A stretch of DNA of 64,000 bases from Thereva unica (GCA_949987705.1 OX465281.1:3450001-3514000), one strand, 5' to 3'; counted from the stretch's first letter, positions 48,446 to 59,785 are shown. Notes: generated by a model not told the origin, from the sequence alone. Numbers and translations: made by a program.

Positions 48446-51114
48446 GCGTCACTCACATTTGGAATGGTCGATTATTCCGTAACAGGGGCATGCATACCTC
48501 TGTAGCGAAAGTACTTTTAGATTTTTGTAACCGTGCCGGACATATTTGTTCTCTATGGATGTTAGCTACGGGCTCATATATGCTTCTAAAAATGTTAGTA
48601 CCTCTGTACTGGGTTTGTGCGTGAATATACCAACTAATTACTTTTATTCGGCGGTTCTGGCATTCCCGGCAATATTCTCTTTTTTTTGTTGGTACCACAG
48701 GGAATCAAGTCCTACCAAGCTGTGTCGATAACTTGACGCTTCTGAAGGGCCGTTGGTGATACAAACACATCTAGGTACCAGCTCCGACTCGGATCACTAT
48801 CTTTATCCGTATTACAACGCAAGAACGCTTTCTGTAACTTCGTATTACGCTTGAATCAACATTGCTGCCCTACGCAACGAGACGTGAATGTGTCTGTGGC
48901 ACTATGACTCATCTGGCACTCGGTAGTCATTCACGTAAATGGCAATGTGATGTGTATAATCTCAGGTCTCCTACAGTTTTTGAACGTAGGATCCGTGCCG
49001 CGGTTTAGTATGTCCAGGTTAGTAGTTAAGAGGTAATCAAAAAGGTATTCACCCCTTTACTCTACTCCACTACAGCCCTAGGCGTCATGGTGGAAGATCG
49101 CATCGCATGACGATGATCTGCAGACCCTGCAAAAGACTGCCTGGGCAGACTTACTGTGTTGCAGAGTGCACTGGAGCACTCATATCCTTGGATTCTACCT
49201 GCTGCTGTGAGCCAGTATGAGTCTCCCGTTTCCTTCCAATCTCCTTGGCTTTGATTCGACTGATCGAGATTCTGTAGATTACTCGTTCCGGATCTGTAAC
49301 ATGGTAAGGGACCTAGAAGCTCATCCGTTTTAGTTTCTGGTACGTCCTTTTCCTCGATTACTTGGAGTTGACAGTGGAGTTACTTAAGCCCGTAATTAGA
49401 CGACAGCATTCGTCAGTCACAAACTCATGAGGATTCCTCCTCAGTAAATTTTCTCTCGGGAAAGTTGTCCAGGACCATTGCATTGATGATCCCGGTCAAC
49501 TTAACTCTGTCTAAGGGTACCTTCCGTTCTTTCCCTGCTCCCCTGGAGAATCTTCTGACCGCTGCCGCTGCAGTGCACCAAATGGGTCACTATGACCACC
49601 AAAAGGTATGGAAGCGGGTGTATCCTATTTTATGGTACGTCCAGAGACTTTTAACAGAACGGCAGCTGACTGGGTCTCTGGCCTCCCAGGTTCCTAGCCA
49701 TTGTTATGTCTTCGTTTGGTTTGGAAAGAGTTTTGCGAAAGAGGGGCCGAGTGCGCTCCATGGGGCTATCGAAATCCACTTCGACCTTCCTTGCACTAGC
49801 CCTCTTCCTCTAGGCCTCTTGATGACATTTTCCTGCTACGCTGCACGACCGTGCCGACAACCCTGGCAAGTAGTTTTTCATCAGAATTGCTGCCGGCTGC
49901 CTGGGGCCTGTTGTTGATTGCGAAGATGAAGCTTATATGCTGCACGAGATACCTCTAAGGAGGTATCTCTCCAGCTCTAAGCTGATTCATATGGCATCAA
50001 ACCCACAACCTTCTTCTTCGTAAGCTTTTTTGGTGTGTTTTGATCCATTCCCACGAATATGACTGGAATGGCAAGATCTGACCTAACAGAACCTCTATAT
50101 CAGGGAAAAGCTTTATAACTTTTTTATAACTGGGTGTGTCCGGTACCTAGACGAGATCGTTCGTGATAGTGCAAAAACTTTCCACTGCCATGAAGCGCTT
50201 GATATTTTGCTATACCTCTTCTTCTCATTCCCCTATGTTTTTATAGCAATCTCCTTCTCTAATGCACACGCTGCATAGTCAGCCCTACTCAATACCGTAG
50301 CCCATACTTCTCTAGGGCATTTACCATCAGCACCAGATTTTGCAGGAGTATCTCAGTAAATATAACCTCATCGAATGTGTTAAGTGATCATCTAACTATA
50401 TGTACGAGGTTCCTGGGCTGTTCTGTTTTAGTGCTGTATTTCCTACTGAAGATAACTTAGCTTTCGCTGGATTGCTATCTAAGACCCTTGGCTAGTGTGT
50501 GTCACTAACGAATGTGATATCTCATACGAAGCCTAGCGGTTCGAAAGCTATTCGCACCAACAGTTTCGGTATTACGACAGTGATCCTCTTTCAACATGAA
50601 CACATTTTGAGTGCCTGTTTAGACCTATGCCGAAACCCCGAGTCAAGCTTCACTAAGGTCCTGACCAATAAGATCGTAGAAGGCCGCCAAATAGGTAGAC
50701 CAGTTGACTTACTGGGACTTCGTTACCACCTAACCGAAAATGCCTCTTCAATAATCTAGATAGGGAGGATCGCAATCTCTCATGTGGGGCCAGACGTATT
50801 TTCTTAGTATAGCCTTTCTCCAGGATTTCCTCTACTACGCTTTTGGCAGATATGGCTCTATATGACCTGTCGATACATCGCAGTATGCTTTGGTTTCAGT
50901 GCCTGTTACGCCACTAACTCATACCCCTCTTTTGGCCATCCACCTTATGGAGAGACGAATGTCTGCAAAAAGTCATTACCCGGTGAACTTGGCCCAAGGC
51001 TTGCAGTCTAGCTTCAGTAGTGCTATAAGAAGAGGAAGATTTTAAAAGTCAAGAGCTTAGCCGTAACAGAAAGGTAACTTCAGTGAACGAACAGGAGAGG
51101 AACTCCTTACTATG
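48446..51114. other. Unidentified intron sequence, possibly old retroelement debris
   Basis: 48446-48500 is the right part of repeat X copy 2. The rest is less AT-rich than spacer, with broken frames on both strands. A minus-strand stretch near 51000 vaguely resembles BEL/Pao polyprotein, too weak to call. Confidence 0.3.
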
Positions 51115-51122
51115 TTTACAAG

Positions 51123-51354
51123 CAGGGCCGCCGTTTGGGTTTTGCGCCCGGTGCAGTATGCCATATTGCGCCCCATCAGCTCTATATTTTTTGATCGCAA
51201 TGAAGGAAATTTGATCCAATTCCTGTAATAGATGAAAATGAAGTCACAGGAACACTTTTTTTTAAAGATTTTCTAAAATTGCGCCCTCGTCCAATTGCGC
51301 CCGGTGCAAGTGCACCATTAGCACCTATAAAAGCGCCGCTCCTGTTTACAAGTA
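51123..51354 (-). mobile_element. hAT-like non-autonomous element, copy 3 (short, inverted)
   Basis: CAGGGCCGCCGTTTGGGTTT at the left and GCGCCGCTCCTG at the right are the family termini in reverse orientation. GCGCCCGGTGCA lies inside both. The flanks TTTACAAG (51115-51122 and 51355-51362) are a perfect 8-bp duplication, identical to that of copy 2. 232 bp, non-coding. Confidence 0.88.
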
Positions 51355-51442
51355 TTAGCAGGAAAAGGGGCAGGGAATGCTCTGTTGAAACGAAAAGAAA
51401 AAGCGAATGTTATCTGGATGGAATTAGTGAAAAAACAAAGGA

Positions 51443-51513
51443 CTATGCCACTGAATCGAACCACGGACCTCAAGAATGGTAGTCGAGCCCCTCAACCTCT
51501 AGACTGCCAAGGT
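51443..51513 (-). repeat. tRNA-derived SINE head fragment
   Basis: On the minus strand, GGCAGTCTAGAGGTTGAG resembles an A box and GTGGTTCGATTC a B box. They stand at the spacing seen in the SINE heads at 33065-33140 and 60870-60950. No full SINE body is clear. Confidence 0.4.
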
Positions 51514-53403
51514 CGGTCATGTAACAAAATCTAATTGGGCACTGTTAAATCATTTTGCATCATTTGCTTTGCGTAACTGTTTGGAGCCATGTGGTTTTGT
51601 GTCCAATAGAAGAGGCTATAATCTCAAATTAAATTTTATTTACCTCCTTAAATCGTCTGGCATTGGCGGCACTAAAGCAACTTTTAATTAGCCTCTTTAT
51701 GCAAGAGGCAAAGCTCAGTCTAATCTTCCTCAAATCGGAAACCAGCTACTCAAATTCCATCAAAGTCTATTTAAAGTGGCATTATTCAAAATAAAGTGAC
51801 CAATTTACCGAAAATATTTTTAATTGAATAATAAATCACAATTTACAACCACTTCAGCCTCCGGCACAGATCTGGCAAATCACACAAAAATTATTCAACA
51901 ATAATTCTCTTCAATTTCACAGGAAAGCGACGGACGACGATTTTGATTGAGTGTGGTCCAATACCAATACGCATCGGCCAAGGACGCCGCCGCCGTTTTG
52001 ATTAGATTTCAGCTTTCCAAACATTAAAACCGATCGAGTCGAAATATTGATGTTTTGGTTCGGCAGCTTCTTCTACAGCTCCATCCCCTCGACAAAGTAA
52101 ACAGAAATGCGCGGGGAGGATGGGACCTGTTGATTTATTGCCGTATTAACTCTGGAGGCAATTTGGCAAACTGATCGGCAGAACTTTGTTGAGTCATTGA
52201 TCGCCAGAACGTCCAAGGAGTGTGGATCAATTGCATAACGAGTTGCAATAGGATCACAAGAAAAGTTTGGTCGTTTTTTGTAATAATTTTAGAGACGACT
52301 CTGTCCTTAAACGACCACCAATCCACTAATCTTCGTTAATCCATGGAACCCGTGAAGGTTGTGAATTAGGTCCGCATTTATTTTCTACCTCTAGACTGGG
52401 CTGGTGCGTATTTCTTTCACTTGCGCTTTCATTACGGCATGTATCCTGTGCGGCAGCATAAATTACAAATAAAATTAGATCACAAACACGGCAAACGATG
52501 ACGTCGAATTGAATTCATGTGTGGACTGCATTCGTAATTTGCGGCGAAATTCCTGAAATCGTTTCAACAATTTTCAATTCTCTCTCAATTCGTTCTCGCT
52601 GCTGCCATGATCCTGGCGTGTTTATGTGCAAGATTATTGTCTCGGGGGGTGGAATAATTCATGACGCTATGGATTCGGGCGTCTTGATTTCAGTTCAGTT
52701 CAGAACAAAACGAACTTAATAGACTCCTCTCCACGGACCGTGTGTGTTGTTTTTCTAAAATTAAAATCGGTAAGTCAAGACACGGTGTTTTTCAGTACAT
52801 CTTTCTGAACATGTCATAAATTTTGCCGAGAAGACTCCATCCGCACTTTGCCGCTCGTGAAAATTATTGTGGCGCTCACGGGGAAATTATTATTTTTTTG
52901 CTTGAAAATGTCTTTCGGTACTTGCGTTATTTTCTCGCGTATTTTTTTCGTCGGTTTTTTTTCACTTGGCTTGTTTCTGAACGTGAAAGTAGGTGAAACA
53001 TTTCATATGGGCCGCGGGCGGGATTGAATGGAAGATTTTCTAAAAGTGATGCTTAATGAGTTTTTTTGCATTAGTCATGGAAATTGCAAATTATTTTAGA
53101 TTTCAAAATATACAAATACCTATGTTAACAACATCGGGGGGTTTGAATATATATTTACTTTTTGGCGGTTTGGAGAATGAAATAAACTATGAACGCATCT
53201 GTCATAACAGAAAATCAGCACAGTTTTGAACGGCGATAAGCATTTCGTGGTCTTAATTCTGCAAATTATATTAACTTAAGTCCATTCATTATTTAGGAGA
53301 GCATGCGGCGAACACAAAAGCTTTTTAAAAGTTCACTGAAAATTCATAGGGTGAAAGCTTTGCATTCAGACAAACCAGCTTTTGTTTAACTGTGCAATAC
53401 ACC
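51514..53403. other. Intron spacer
   Basis: No element recognised. 51900-52130 and 52430-52720 look non-repetitive and less AT-rich than their surroundings. Confidence 0.35.
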
Positions 53404-54424
53404 ATGTATCTAAGGGCATAGCCTATTGAATTCTACTTATGATGCCCTTTCATTTGATACCCATGTTGAGGCGGTTGTGAAGAAAACGGAATCCGAGCTC
53501 TTGAGATGGCCGCCATGGACCTAACGATATATTGAGTATACTACATTGCTTATGGTGTTCTACTTATTATACCCTTTAATTTGATACCCATGTCGAAGAA
53601 GTTCTGAAGAAAATGGTAGCCCGCCCTCTTGAGGTAGCCGCCATGGATCTAACGACATAGTCTATTGCTTTCTACTTATGATGCCCTTTCATATGATACC
53701 CATGACGAGAGGATTGTGAAGAAAATGGTAATCCGTCCTCTTGAGATGGTCGCCTTGGATCTAACGATAATTGAGTATACTATATTGCTTATGGTGTTCT
53801 ACTTATCATAACATTTCATTTGATACCCATGACGAAAGGGTTTTGAAGAAAATGGTAACCCGCCCTCTTGAGATGGCGGCTATGGATCTAACGACATAGC
53901 CTATTGTATTCTTCATATACCCTTTCATTTGATACTCATGTCGAGCTGGCTGTGAAGAAAACGGAATCCGAGCTTTTGAGATGGCCGCCATGGATCTAAC
54001 GATATATTGAGTGTACTATATTGCTTATGGTGTTCTACTTATCATACTCTTCCATTTGGTACCCATGTCGAAGAGGTTCTCAAGAAAATGGTAACCCGCC
54101 CTCTTGAGGTGGACGCCATGGATCCAACGACATAGCCTATTGCATTCTACTTATGATGCCCTTTCATTTGATTCCCATGTCGAGCCGGTTGTGAATAAAA
54201 TGGTAATCTGCCCTCTTGAGGTGGCCGCCATGGATTTAACGACATAGCCTATTGCATTCTACTTATGATACCCTTTCATATGATACCCATGACAAAAGGG
54301 TTGTGAAGAAAATGGTAGTCCGCCGTCTTAAGAAGGCCGCCATGGACCTAACGATATATTGAGTATACTGTATTGCTTATGATGGACTACTTATCAAACC
54401 CTTTCATTTGATACCCCTGTCGGA
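53404..54424. repeat. Tandem array of alternating 112-bp and 128-bp monomers
   Basis: Nine related monomers follow each other. Type A (about 112 bp) begins ACATAGCCTATTGCATTCTA. Type B (about 128 bp) begins ATATATTGAGTATACTATAT. Both go on with CCTTTCATTTGATACCCATG, a GTGAAGAAAATGGTAATCCG-like block and GCCGCCATGGATCTAACG. The order is A-B-A-B-A-B-A-A-B, the last one partial, so the basic unit is a dimer of about 240 bp. Related copies lie at 640-1060. Confidence 0.9.
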
Positions 54425-55489
54425 CATCGGGGAACACAATTACAACAATTGTTCGTCATCTTCGAACCGCTATCTTGATTTTTTTTTACAAAATGGCCAG
54501 ATTGCATTGTCACGCGCACTGTGCATATGTGCAAAACTTGAAGTTAATCGGTTATATGATCGAGTTGCAAAATTTGTTTACACACATGATGCGAGATACA
54601 GGCGAAGCAAATATAAAGCGTTTAAAAAGAGACAGAGAGAGAGATTCCATTCATTTCAATAAGAAAGCATAAGCATCCATCCTCGATAATGACTAGAGCA
54701 AAAGTGTACACGTTCGTCATGCATGACACTTTGCTTTACCATTTCTTCCTATATCTACCGGTGCAAATTGGCTCCAATTTCTACAGAAAAACACTTGTTC
54801 CGAGGGGTAAAAACGCGATACTGCGTCGGTGTTCTCTAATTTCCCATATTTCCCATAACTTCTGCTCCAGCTAACAGGTTCCGAAGAGAGTGTGCGACCA
54901 TGGAAAGACATGCTGCTGCCGAAGCGGTTCTTTGAAGCCGCTATACTCGGATTTGTGTTGCTGAGCGGTAATAAGAGGTAATGCCTCTTTGTACTGTTGC
55001 CGATTTTATCATTGGGTGCAAAGCCGAAGAGTAATGTCTAATCGGAAAGATAGAAGAGGCAAGAGTGGAAGAATTGGCAATGCGAAAACGTAGTTTTATT
55101 TCATTAGCTTTCCATCTAATACTACCTTTACAGAACGCTGCCTTCAGTGATCGAACAGGACATGGCGTCCTCATCGTTTATTATGAACAGGTTTATGCTA
55201 CCGGTCACCGAACAGATACCGAACAGACTAGAGGAACGGATCAGCTAGGTTTATAGGGAAGACGGTAAGAGAGGACGGTGAAATGAGCAGATAATCTGAA
55301 TGAGCTGACATTTTGACAGTTCCTGCGTTGCTAGAAAAAGAAAGCAAAAGAAAATTTCAAAAAGAAACAAGCAAATGCTAATCGGTTTTGACTAGTTCGT
55401 TGAAGTTCGACGGTGTAAAAGCTCATGCGATCCTATGGAATTTTAAAAGATCATTAACGATACCCACTACCATTTTGAGGGGCTGCAGA
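54425..55489. other. No recognisable feature
   Basis: Intron sequence with short frames only. Confidence 0.35.
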
Positions 55490-55856
55490 TTAGGCCTGCA
55501 CGAGGCTAGCCCCACTGCGTCATGTAGATCCCGTGTGGATTGCCCTATAAGGACCCCAAGGGGCCGTCTAACGGCTTGCCCAATCCCGAGTGAAAAATAA
55601 GAGGAAACAAATTTGATAATATCGGCTGGAAATGCGAGTAATAACTGCGGCGGTGTCGAAGGTTTGTATTTTCAAACACGAGCGTCGTATTTCCAAGCGG
55701 TCCCCCAACTCAGTACCATTCACGTCCAATGCTGCTTCACCTCCGCAATCGAACGAGAACCGGTCTGATGAGTATAGACTAATTTCACTGTTGCCAACAT
55801 AATTGCCTGAAATATAAAGCAAGGCAACAAGAAAAACTAAAGCCTTATGAGTAAAA
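55490..55856 (-). repeat. Dispersed repeat X, copy 3
   Basis: In reverse orientation it contains AAGCGGTCCCCCAACTCAGT, CCAATGCTGCTTCACCTCCG, AACGAGAACCGGTCTGATGA and a terminal CAACATAATTGCCTGAAATA block. All align with copy 4. The minus-strand frame reads SDRFSFDCGGEAALDVNGTE and LGDRLEIRRSC. Confidence 0.75.
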
Positions 55857-57763
55857 TTTTGGACTCTTTGCCATGACGTTCATGTCGCACGACAAAATCT
55901 GGATTTTGGCTTGCCTTCATGTATAGCATTCAGAATCAACAAAAAGTTTTGTTTCATCGCTGCGTCTCATGGTTCACATCTGTTTGTGAAATTTTAGCTG
56001 TTTTTTCACTATTTCTGTAAGATCAAGTCTTCTTCAGTCGCAAAATTATCGTCATCGTGAACTTGTCAGTTCCGTGATTGCATGAATGAACGAGACATTA
56101 TGTCTTGCATGACTTTTGCAGCAAGACTGTGTAAGAGAGAAAATACGTGTCGCGAGACAGATAGTCCCACTTTTCGCATGCCCCTCATTACCCTCATGAG
56201 GCATGCCCCTTTTAAATGCTAGTCGAGTTTCAGTTAAGTTTTGCCTGTTCGGTGTTCGGTCGTGTAAAACCGGCCTATGCTGACAGGAAGACAAGAAGTA
56301 AAGGAATCTTTAGAGTTGAGGCTGTCTGAGGCAATACATTTGCTCCTTATGTAATGGTAAATTGTACTGAGGCCTCAAAATTTTTAAATGTCCCAGTGCA
56401 AAAATAATATCCCACTGCTCTTGGTATGAGCATGTTTCGAGATAAGTTGATTCTTGATTTTCGATTTTTAACATACAAGAGGAAATGAGGCGAGCTGTGA
56501 TCGTAACCACCTAGTGGTGGAACATGGGTTTCTAATTCCTTACTGGTTTTGCGGTTGTAAAATTCAATTTCAATAGCGACGATATGAAATGGTAAAATAC
56601 AAATATACATCGGGAGGGCTAGGTTTCTTACTTTATTACTCTTATCTTACTCTGAGGCAGTTTAATACATATTAGAAACAAACTCATTCAACAAGCTCTT
56701 TAATGGTATTTATTTTCTTTCTTTCTTTAATTTGCTTGTTTTTTTTTTCATTTTGGCTTTGAAATGTCACCTAGCCTCATTTGAAGTAGTACATTGTACT
56801 GGCTCAAAGAAAAAAGAGGCACCTCTTTCAAACAAGCTCATTTTATAATTGTGGTCTGAATTTCAAAATTCTTTCAGCTAAACTGAAATGTTATTGAAAA
56901 GGAAAAACAATAAAAGAGAAGCACTGCGCCACTTTAACTACTACGTCCAAATGTAATCTCAAACCTTTGTTCCGTCCATTCACAGCGAATTTGTAATGAA
57001 TGTCCTTTTCAACTTTGGCCAAATAAAAAGGAAAAAAAACAAAAAAAATCTCTAATTTAATTCCGGAGCATGAAATTGTTTCCAGAGATGCTTTTCTTCG
57101 CTTTTTCTTGTTGATAAAATTGAATTCCGACCCTAGAAGAGCTCCTTCCTTTGAATCCTGCCAACTTAACTTCATTTCGCACGTTTAAGGTTATGCAAAA
57201 CAAATTAGAAGGTCATGAATGCTAAGAAGAATTCGTCTAAAAGTGCCCTGAGATGGAATTATTAAACGCGCCTAATGCGCCCTCATTTGGGGCCAATTCC
57301 GCGGGCGGAACGAGATCTGCAGGCGCCGCCACAATCAATGCCACAAGTTTCCTTCGAGATTACGCAATTTCGTGTCGCCAGTGAAGTTCTGCTGTTGTTA
57401 TTGATTGTGTGCGAGAGAAGTTGCATTCAGGATGCATGATTCACTTTTCGATTCAACTAGTTTAGTCCTGTTGTAGGGCGTCAGGAGCTTTTACGACCAC
57501 TTAAAGCAGCCCTTTTCAGCTCCAGCACGTGCTTAATTGATCGAATAGAGCAGAACTATTGGGTGGTAGAAACTCTCTCTTTGGGGTTCACAAGCACACA
57601 CAAAAACTCTTTCTCGGCCCCAAATGAGAGTAGACTAACCGGCGCCCATAGTTCGGGGGAGCCCCGGGATCCAGAAGGGAGAAATGGGTCACGGATTGAG
57701 CATTGCAGTGCTAGCGCTGCGTCTGTTAAACACAACACACAACAAGATTTCTTTGCCACTCAC
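55857..57763. other. First intron of form B, 5' part
   Basis: No element recognised. 57270-57450 is GC-richer and not repeated in the window, possibly conserved non-coding sequence close to the form B promoter, but unproven. Confidence 0.35.
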
Positions 57764-58175
57764 CTTCGAGGAATCGGAACAGTAGCGCCCCACCGACGCT
57801 GTACAGGAGCACCACCAGGAACAGGAATATGTGCGTGAACCATTTCTTCGACCATTTGCTGATTCTGTCGTACAGCCAAATGACGGACTTCTCGCCGAAA
57901 CTCATGCCGGACTTGGTGAAGTCGACGAATCCGCCGAAACCCTTGCTCATAAATTCGCCTGCCTTCTGGGAGTACATCATGTTGAACGGGTTCGCATACG
58001 GGGGCCACATGTGCGATTGGGGCGCTGCTGATCCCGGCATGGTTTGGGCCGTTGCTGGCCCTATCTGGGGGGTCGGCAAGGAGGCTACGTATGGAGGGAT
58101 GTCTATCGAGATCCGGGGCGGTCTTGGCGCCATCCCTTTTCTCGGCGGCTGAGGGGGTGGCGATGACTCCGTCAT
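57764..58175 (-). CDS. K2P channel form B, exon 1 (N-terminus and TM1)
   Basis: This exon encodes 137 residues plus one base. The ATG is preceded by an in-frame TAA three codons upstream, which fixes the start. Residues 1-60 are proline-rich (PPPQPPRKG, PRPPR). Residues 70-110 are a cytosolic linker with basic and aromatic residues. TM1 is about residues 113-135 (HIFLFLVVLLYSVGGALLF) and runs into the typical K2P cap entry motif FRFLE. The donor is GAAG|GTGAGT in phase 1. The next coding exon is 13.7 kb away. The N-terminus is unrelated to that of form A. Confidence 0.85.
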
Positions 58176-58510
58176 CTTGTCTTAACGATTTTTATTATGT
58201 TATTAACTAATTTTATTTTGCACTATTTTTTTTGTTGTAAAAACCACTAAAAAGTTTCTTTTCTTTCAAAACTCCGAACAATTCACAACCAATAACCCGT
58301 TCATGACCTCCGCCGACCGATAAGACTTGACTAACGACACACAAACACTCGAACTCTTCCACAATCTCTTAAAGCGCACAAATTTTAATTATTTATTCAA
58401 ATACGATTTAAAATTATATTTTTAATAAAAAAAAGTGTAAAAAATAAAGTAAAAAAAAAATAGTAATAAAATAATTCGCACGCAGGGAGAACACGGCCAC
58501 CGGCGACACT
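58176..58510 (-). promoter_or_regulatory. Leader region upstream of form B start codon
   Basis: This is AT-rich minus-strand sequence immediately 5' of the form B ATG, with an in-frame stop three codons before it. It presumably holds 5' UTR and perhaps a promoter. No core promoter motif could be identified with confidence. Confidence 0.3.
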
Positions 58511-58512
58511 TT

Positions 58513-58752
58513 TCACTTGAACAAAATTCCGAAATAGACTTGAGACTTCTTGAGACGTTCCTTAACTGAGAATTCGTCTTCGTCGTTGTCGTCAGTCTGG
58601 CGAAGGAATATCAGCTCCGGAGAAATTCGATTTGGTGTGCTGCTGCTGCTGGTGCTGCTGTGCCGTTGCTGTGAGTCGACTTCATTACACGGAATGACTG
58701 TGGGGAATGCTTTCTGCTTCGGTTGTGCCAAAAACAAAAAAAATCCATTCAA
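58513..58752 (-). CDS. Possible additional coding exon upstream of form B
   Basis: A minus-strand open frame reads through SSTSSSSTPNRISPELIFLR and an acidic DDNDEDEF segment, then ends YFGILFK and stop. A plausible acceptor (CATTCCCCACAG) opens it near 58701. The donor is weak, CAA|GTGAAA near the stop. The composition looks like disordered protein, and the AGC repeat is in a Ser-coding frame. It could be an exon of another N-terminal form, an exon of a neighbouring gene, or chance. I do not recognise the protein. Confidence 0.22.
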   Translation of the reverse strand: MNGFFLFLAQPKQKAFPTVIPCNEVDSQQRHSSTSSSSTPNRISPELIFLRQTDDNDEDEFSVKERLKKSQVYFGILFK

Positions 58753-59309
58753 GATTGAAAGCGTTCTAGAACCAGAACTTCACGAAATAGTATCGAAAAA
58801 AGTGTGGAAGTATCACAGGAAAAATAGTAGTAAAATCGTACTAAATCTGCTACTCTCTTTCTGTGTAGTTCTTGTAATTCGCTATTGGGCATAGAGTTGT
58901 ATTTAGCACTCGGAGTCATCAATATTTTGTAGTACTATGATGTTTGTAATCTACGTTGAAAGATAAATTTATTGGATAACAAACACCTCCAATGTTGTGG
59001 CTCGTGCCGGGGACTCTTTGTTGGGTCTGGCAGGGAAATTGTACCAGGCACTTATGTCGACAGATATACGAGTCTGTAAAAAATCTATTTAGGACGTTTC
59101 ACCTGAATAAAAAACAGACTGTGGAGGGATTGGTGATAGTGATTCAGGAGCAGTTCATAGTAGCTGTTGCATGTCATCTGTTATCCCGCGAATTCCTAGA
59201 TTGAGTTTATTGCCATTAACACTTCTTCTCAAGCAAATTCTTAGAAAAACTTTTAAAACTGTATGAAACATCACAAATCGTGAAGGTCGAATTTATACAC
59301 TTTATTTAG
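58753..59309. other. No recognisable feature
   Basis: Sequence upstream of the possible exon at 58513-58752. Nothing supported. Confidence 0.35.
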
Positions 59310-59785
59310 TGGAGACAGGGTCCATGTAGATTGCCCTATAGGACCCACAAGGGACATCTAACGCCATGCCCCATTAAGGAATGTCGAGTGGAAAAAGCAC
59401 TGAAAAGTTTGAGATTCTCGTCACACGAGTGTCGTTTTTCGAAGCGGTCCCCCAACTGAGTACTAATCACGTCCAATGCTGCTTGACCTATGCCATCAAA
59501 CGAGAACCGGTCTACTGACTTTGATATAAAGTGGTCACCAACCATGGTAGAATAATACAAGGTAGGCTCATAAGGAAAAGCTCTGTTTCCATCTTGAAAA
59601 GCTTTTCCCTTTTTACATTAGAAAAGACCTGAGTGACGTCACAAGAAAGCTCTTTTCCCTTGTGAGCTATGATCTGAGTAATGTGAGCTTACCTTGTAAT
59701 TATTGTACCATGGTCACCAACATAATTGGCTGAAGTAGGAAGCAAGCCAACAATAAAAACTAAAGCTTTGTACGAGTAAAACTAA
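59310..59785 (-). repeat. Dispersed repeat X, copy 4, interrupted by a MITE
   Basis: Contains TAGATTGCCCTATAGGACCC, AAGCGGTCCCCCAACTGAGT, CCAATGCTGCTTGACCTATG and AACGAGAACCGGTCTACTGA. After the MITE at 59543-59711 the CAACATAATTGGCTGAAGTA block resumes. The minus-strand frame reads SVDRFSFDGIGQAALDVIST and LGDRFEKRHSC, clearly related to copy 3. Confidence 0.78.
59543..59711. mobile_element. Foldback MITE inserted in repeat X
   Basis: The ends CATGGTAGAATAATACAAGG and (complement) CATGGTACAATAATTACAAG are inverted repeats that continue into GTAGGCTCA / GTAAGCTCA. GTCACCAAC is repeated on both sides (59534-59542 and 59712-59720), a 9-bp duplication that can be read as up to 11 bp (TGGTCACCAAC). 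Uninterrupted repeat X copy 3 supplies the empty site. Superfamily uncertain; a Mutator-like or Merlin-like origin would fit the length. Confidence 0.8.

Larger units (their letters stand above)
24069..58175 (-). other. K2P potassium channel locus with two alternative 5' cassettes
   Basis: The coding exons seen here form one minus-strand transcription unit. Form A is 29944-28401, 28342-28185 and 25099-24069 (1544+158+1031 bp, 910 codons plus stop). Form B is 58175-57764, 44092-43995, 43907-43736 and 25099-24069 (412+98+172+1031 bp, 570 codons plus stop). All junctions have GT donors and AG acceptors and the phases agree (A: 2 then 1; B: 1, 0, 1). No second copy of a TM2-to-TM4 exon was found between 25.1 and 57.7 kb, so both 5' halves appear to share the terminal exon. 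K2P subunits dimerise in the plasma membrane and carry background K+ current. The exon model is read from sequence; use of both promoters is inferred. Confidence 0.85.

Noticed and set aside
48446..51114. Possible BEL/Pao polyprotein
   Set aside because: Only faint residue patterns, with no ordered protease, RT or integrase motifs.
52135..52326. Minus-strand frame with TPWTFWRSM, reminiscent of the pore helix NPWSFWNAM
   Set aside because: No TTIG filter follows, there are no splice sites at fitting positions, and the flanks are unlike the cap.
24069..58175. Two separate K2P genes rather than one with alternative cassettes
   Set aside because: Only one TM2-TM4 exon exists in the window, and both cassettes fit it in the same phase. 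A lost or distant second 3' half cannot be fully excluded.
58550..58894. Plus-strand frame with a hydrophobic C-terminus near the form B start
   Set aside because: It overlaps the Ser-rich minus-strand frame, has no family signature, and its membrane-like end is explained by composition.
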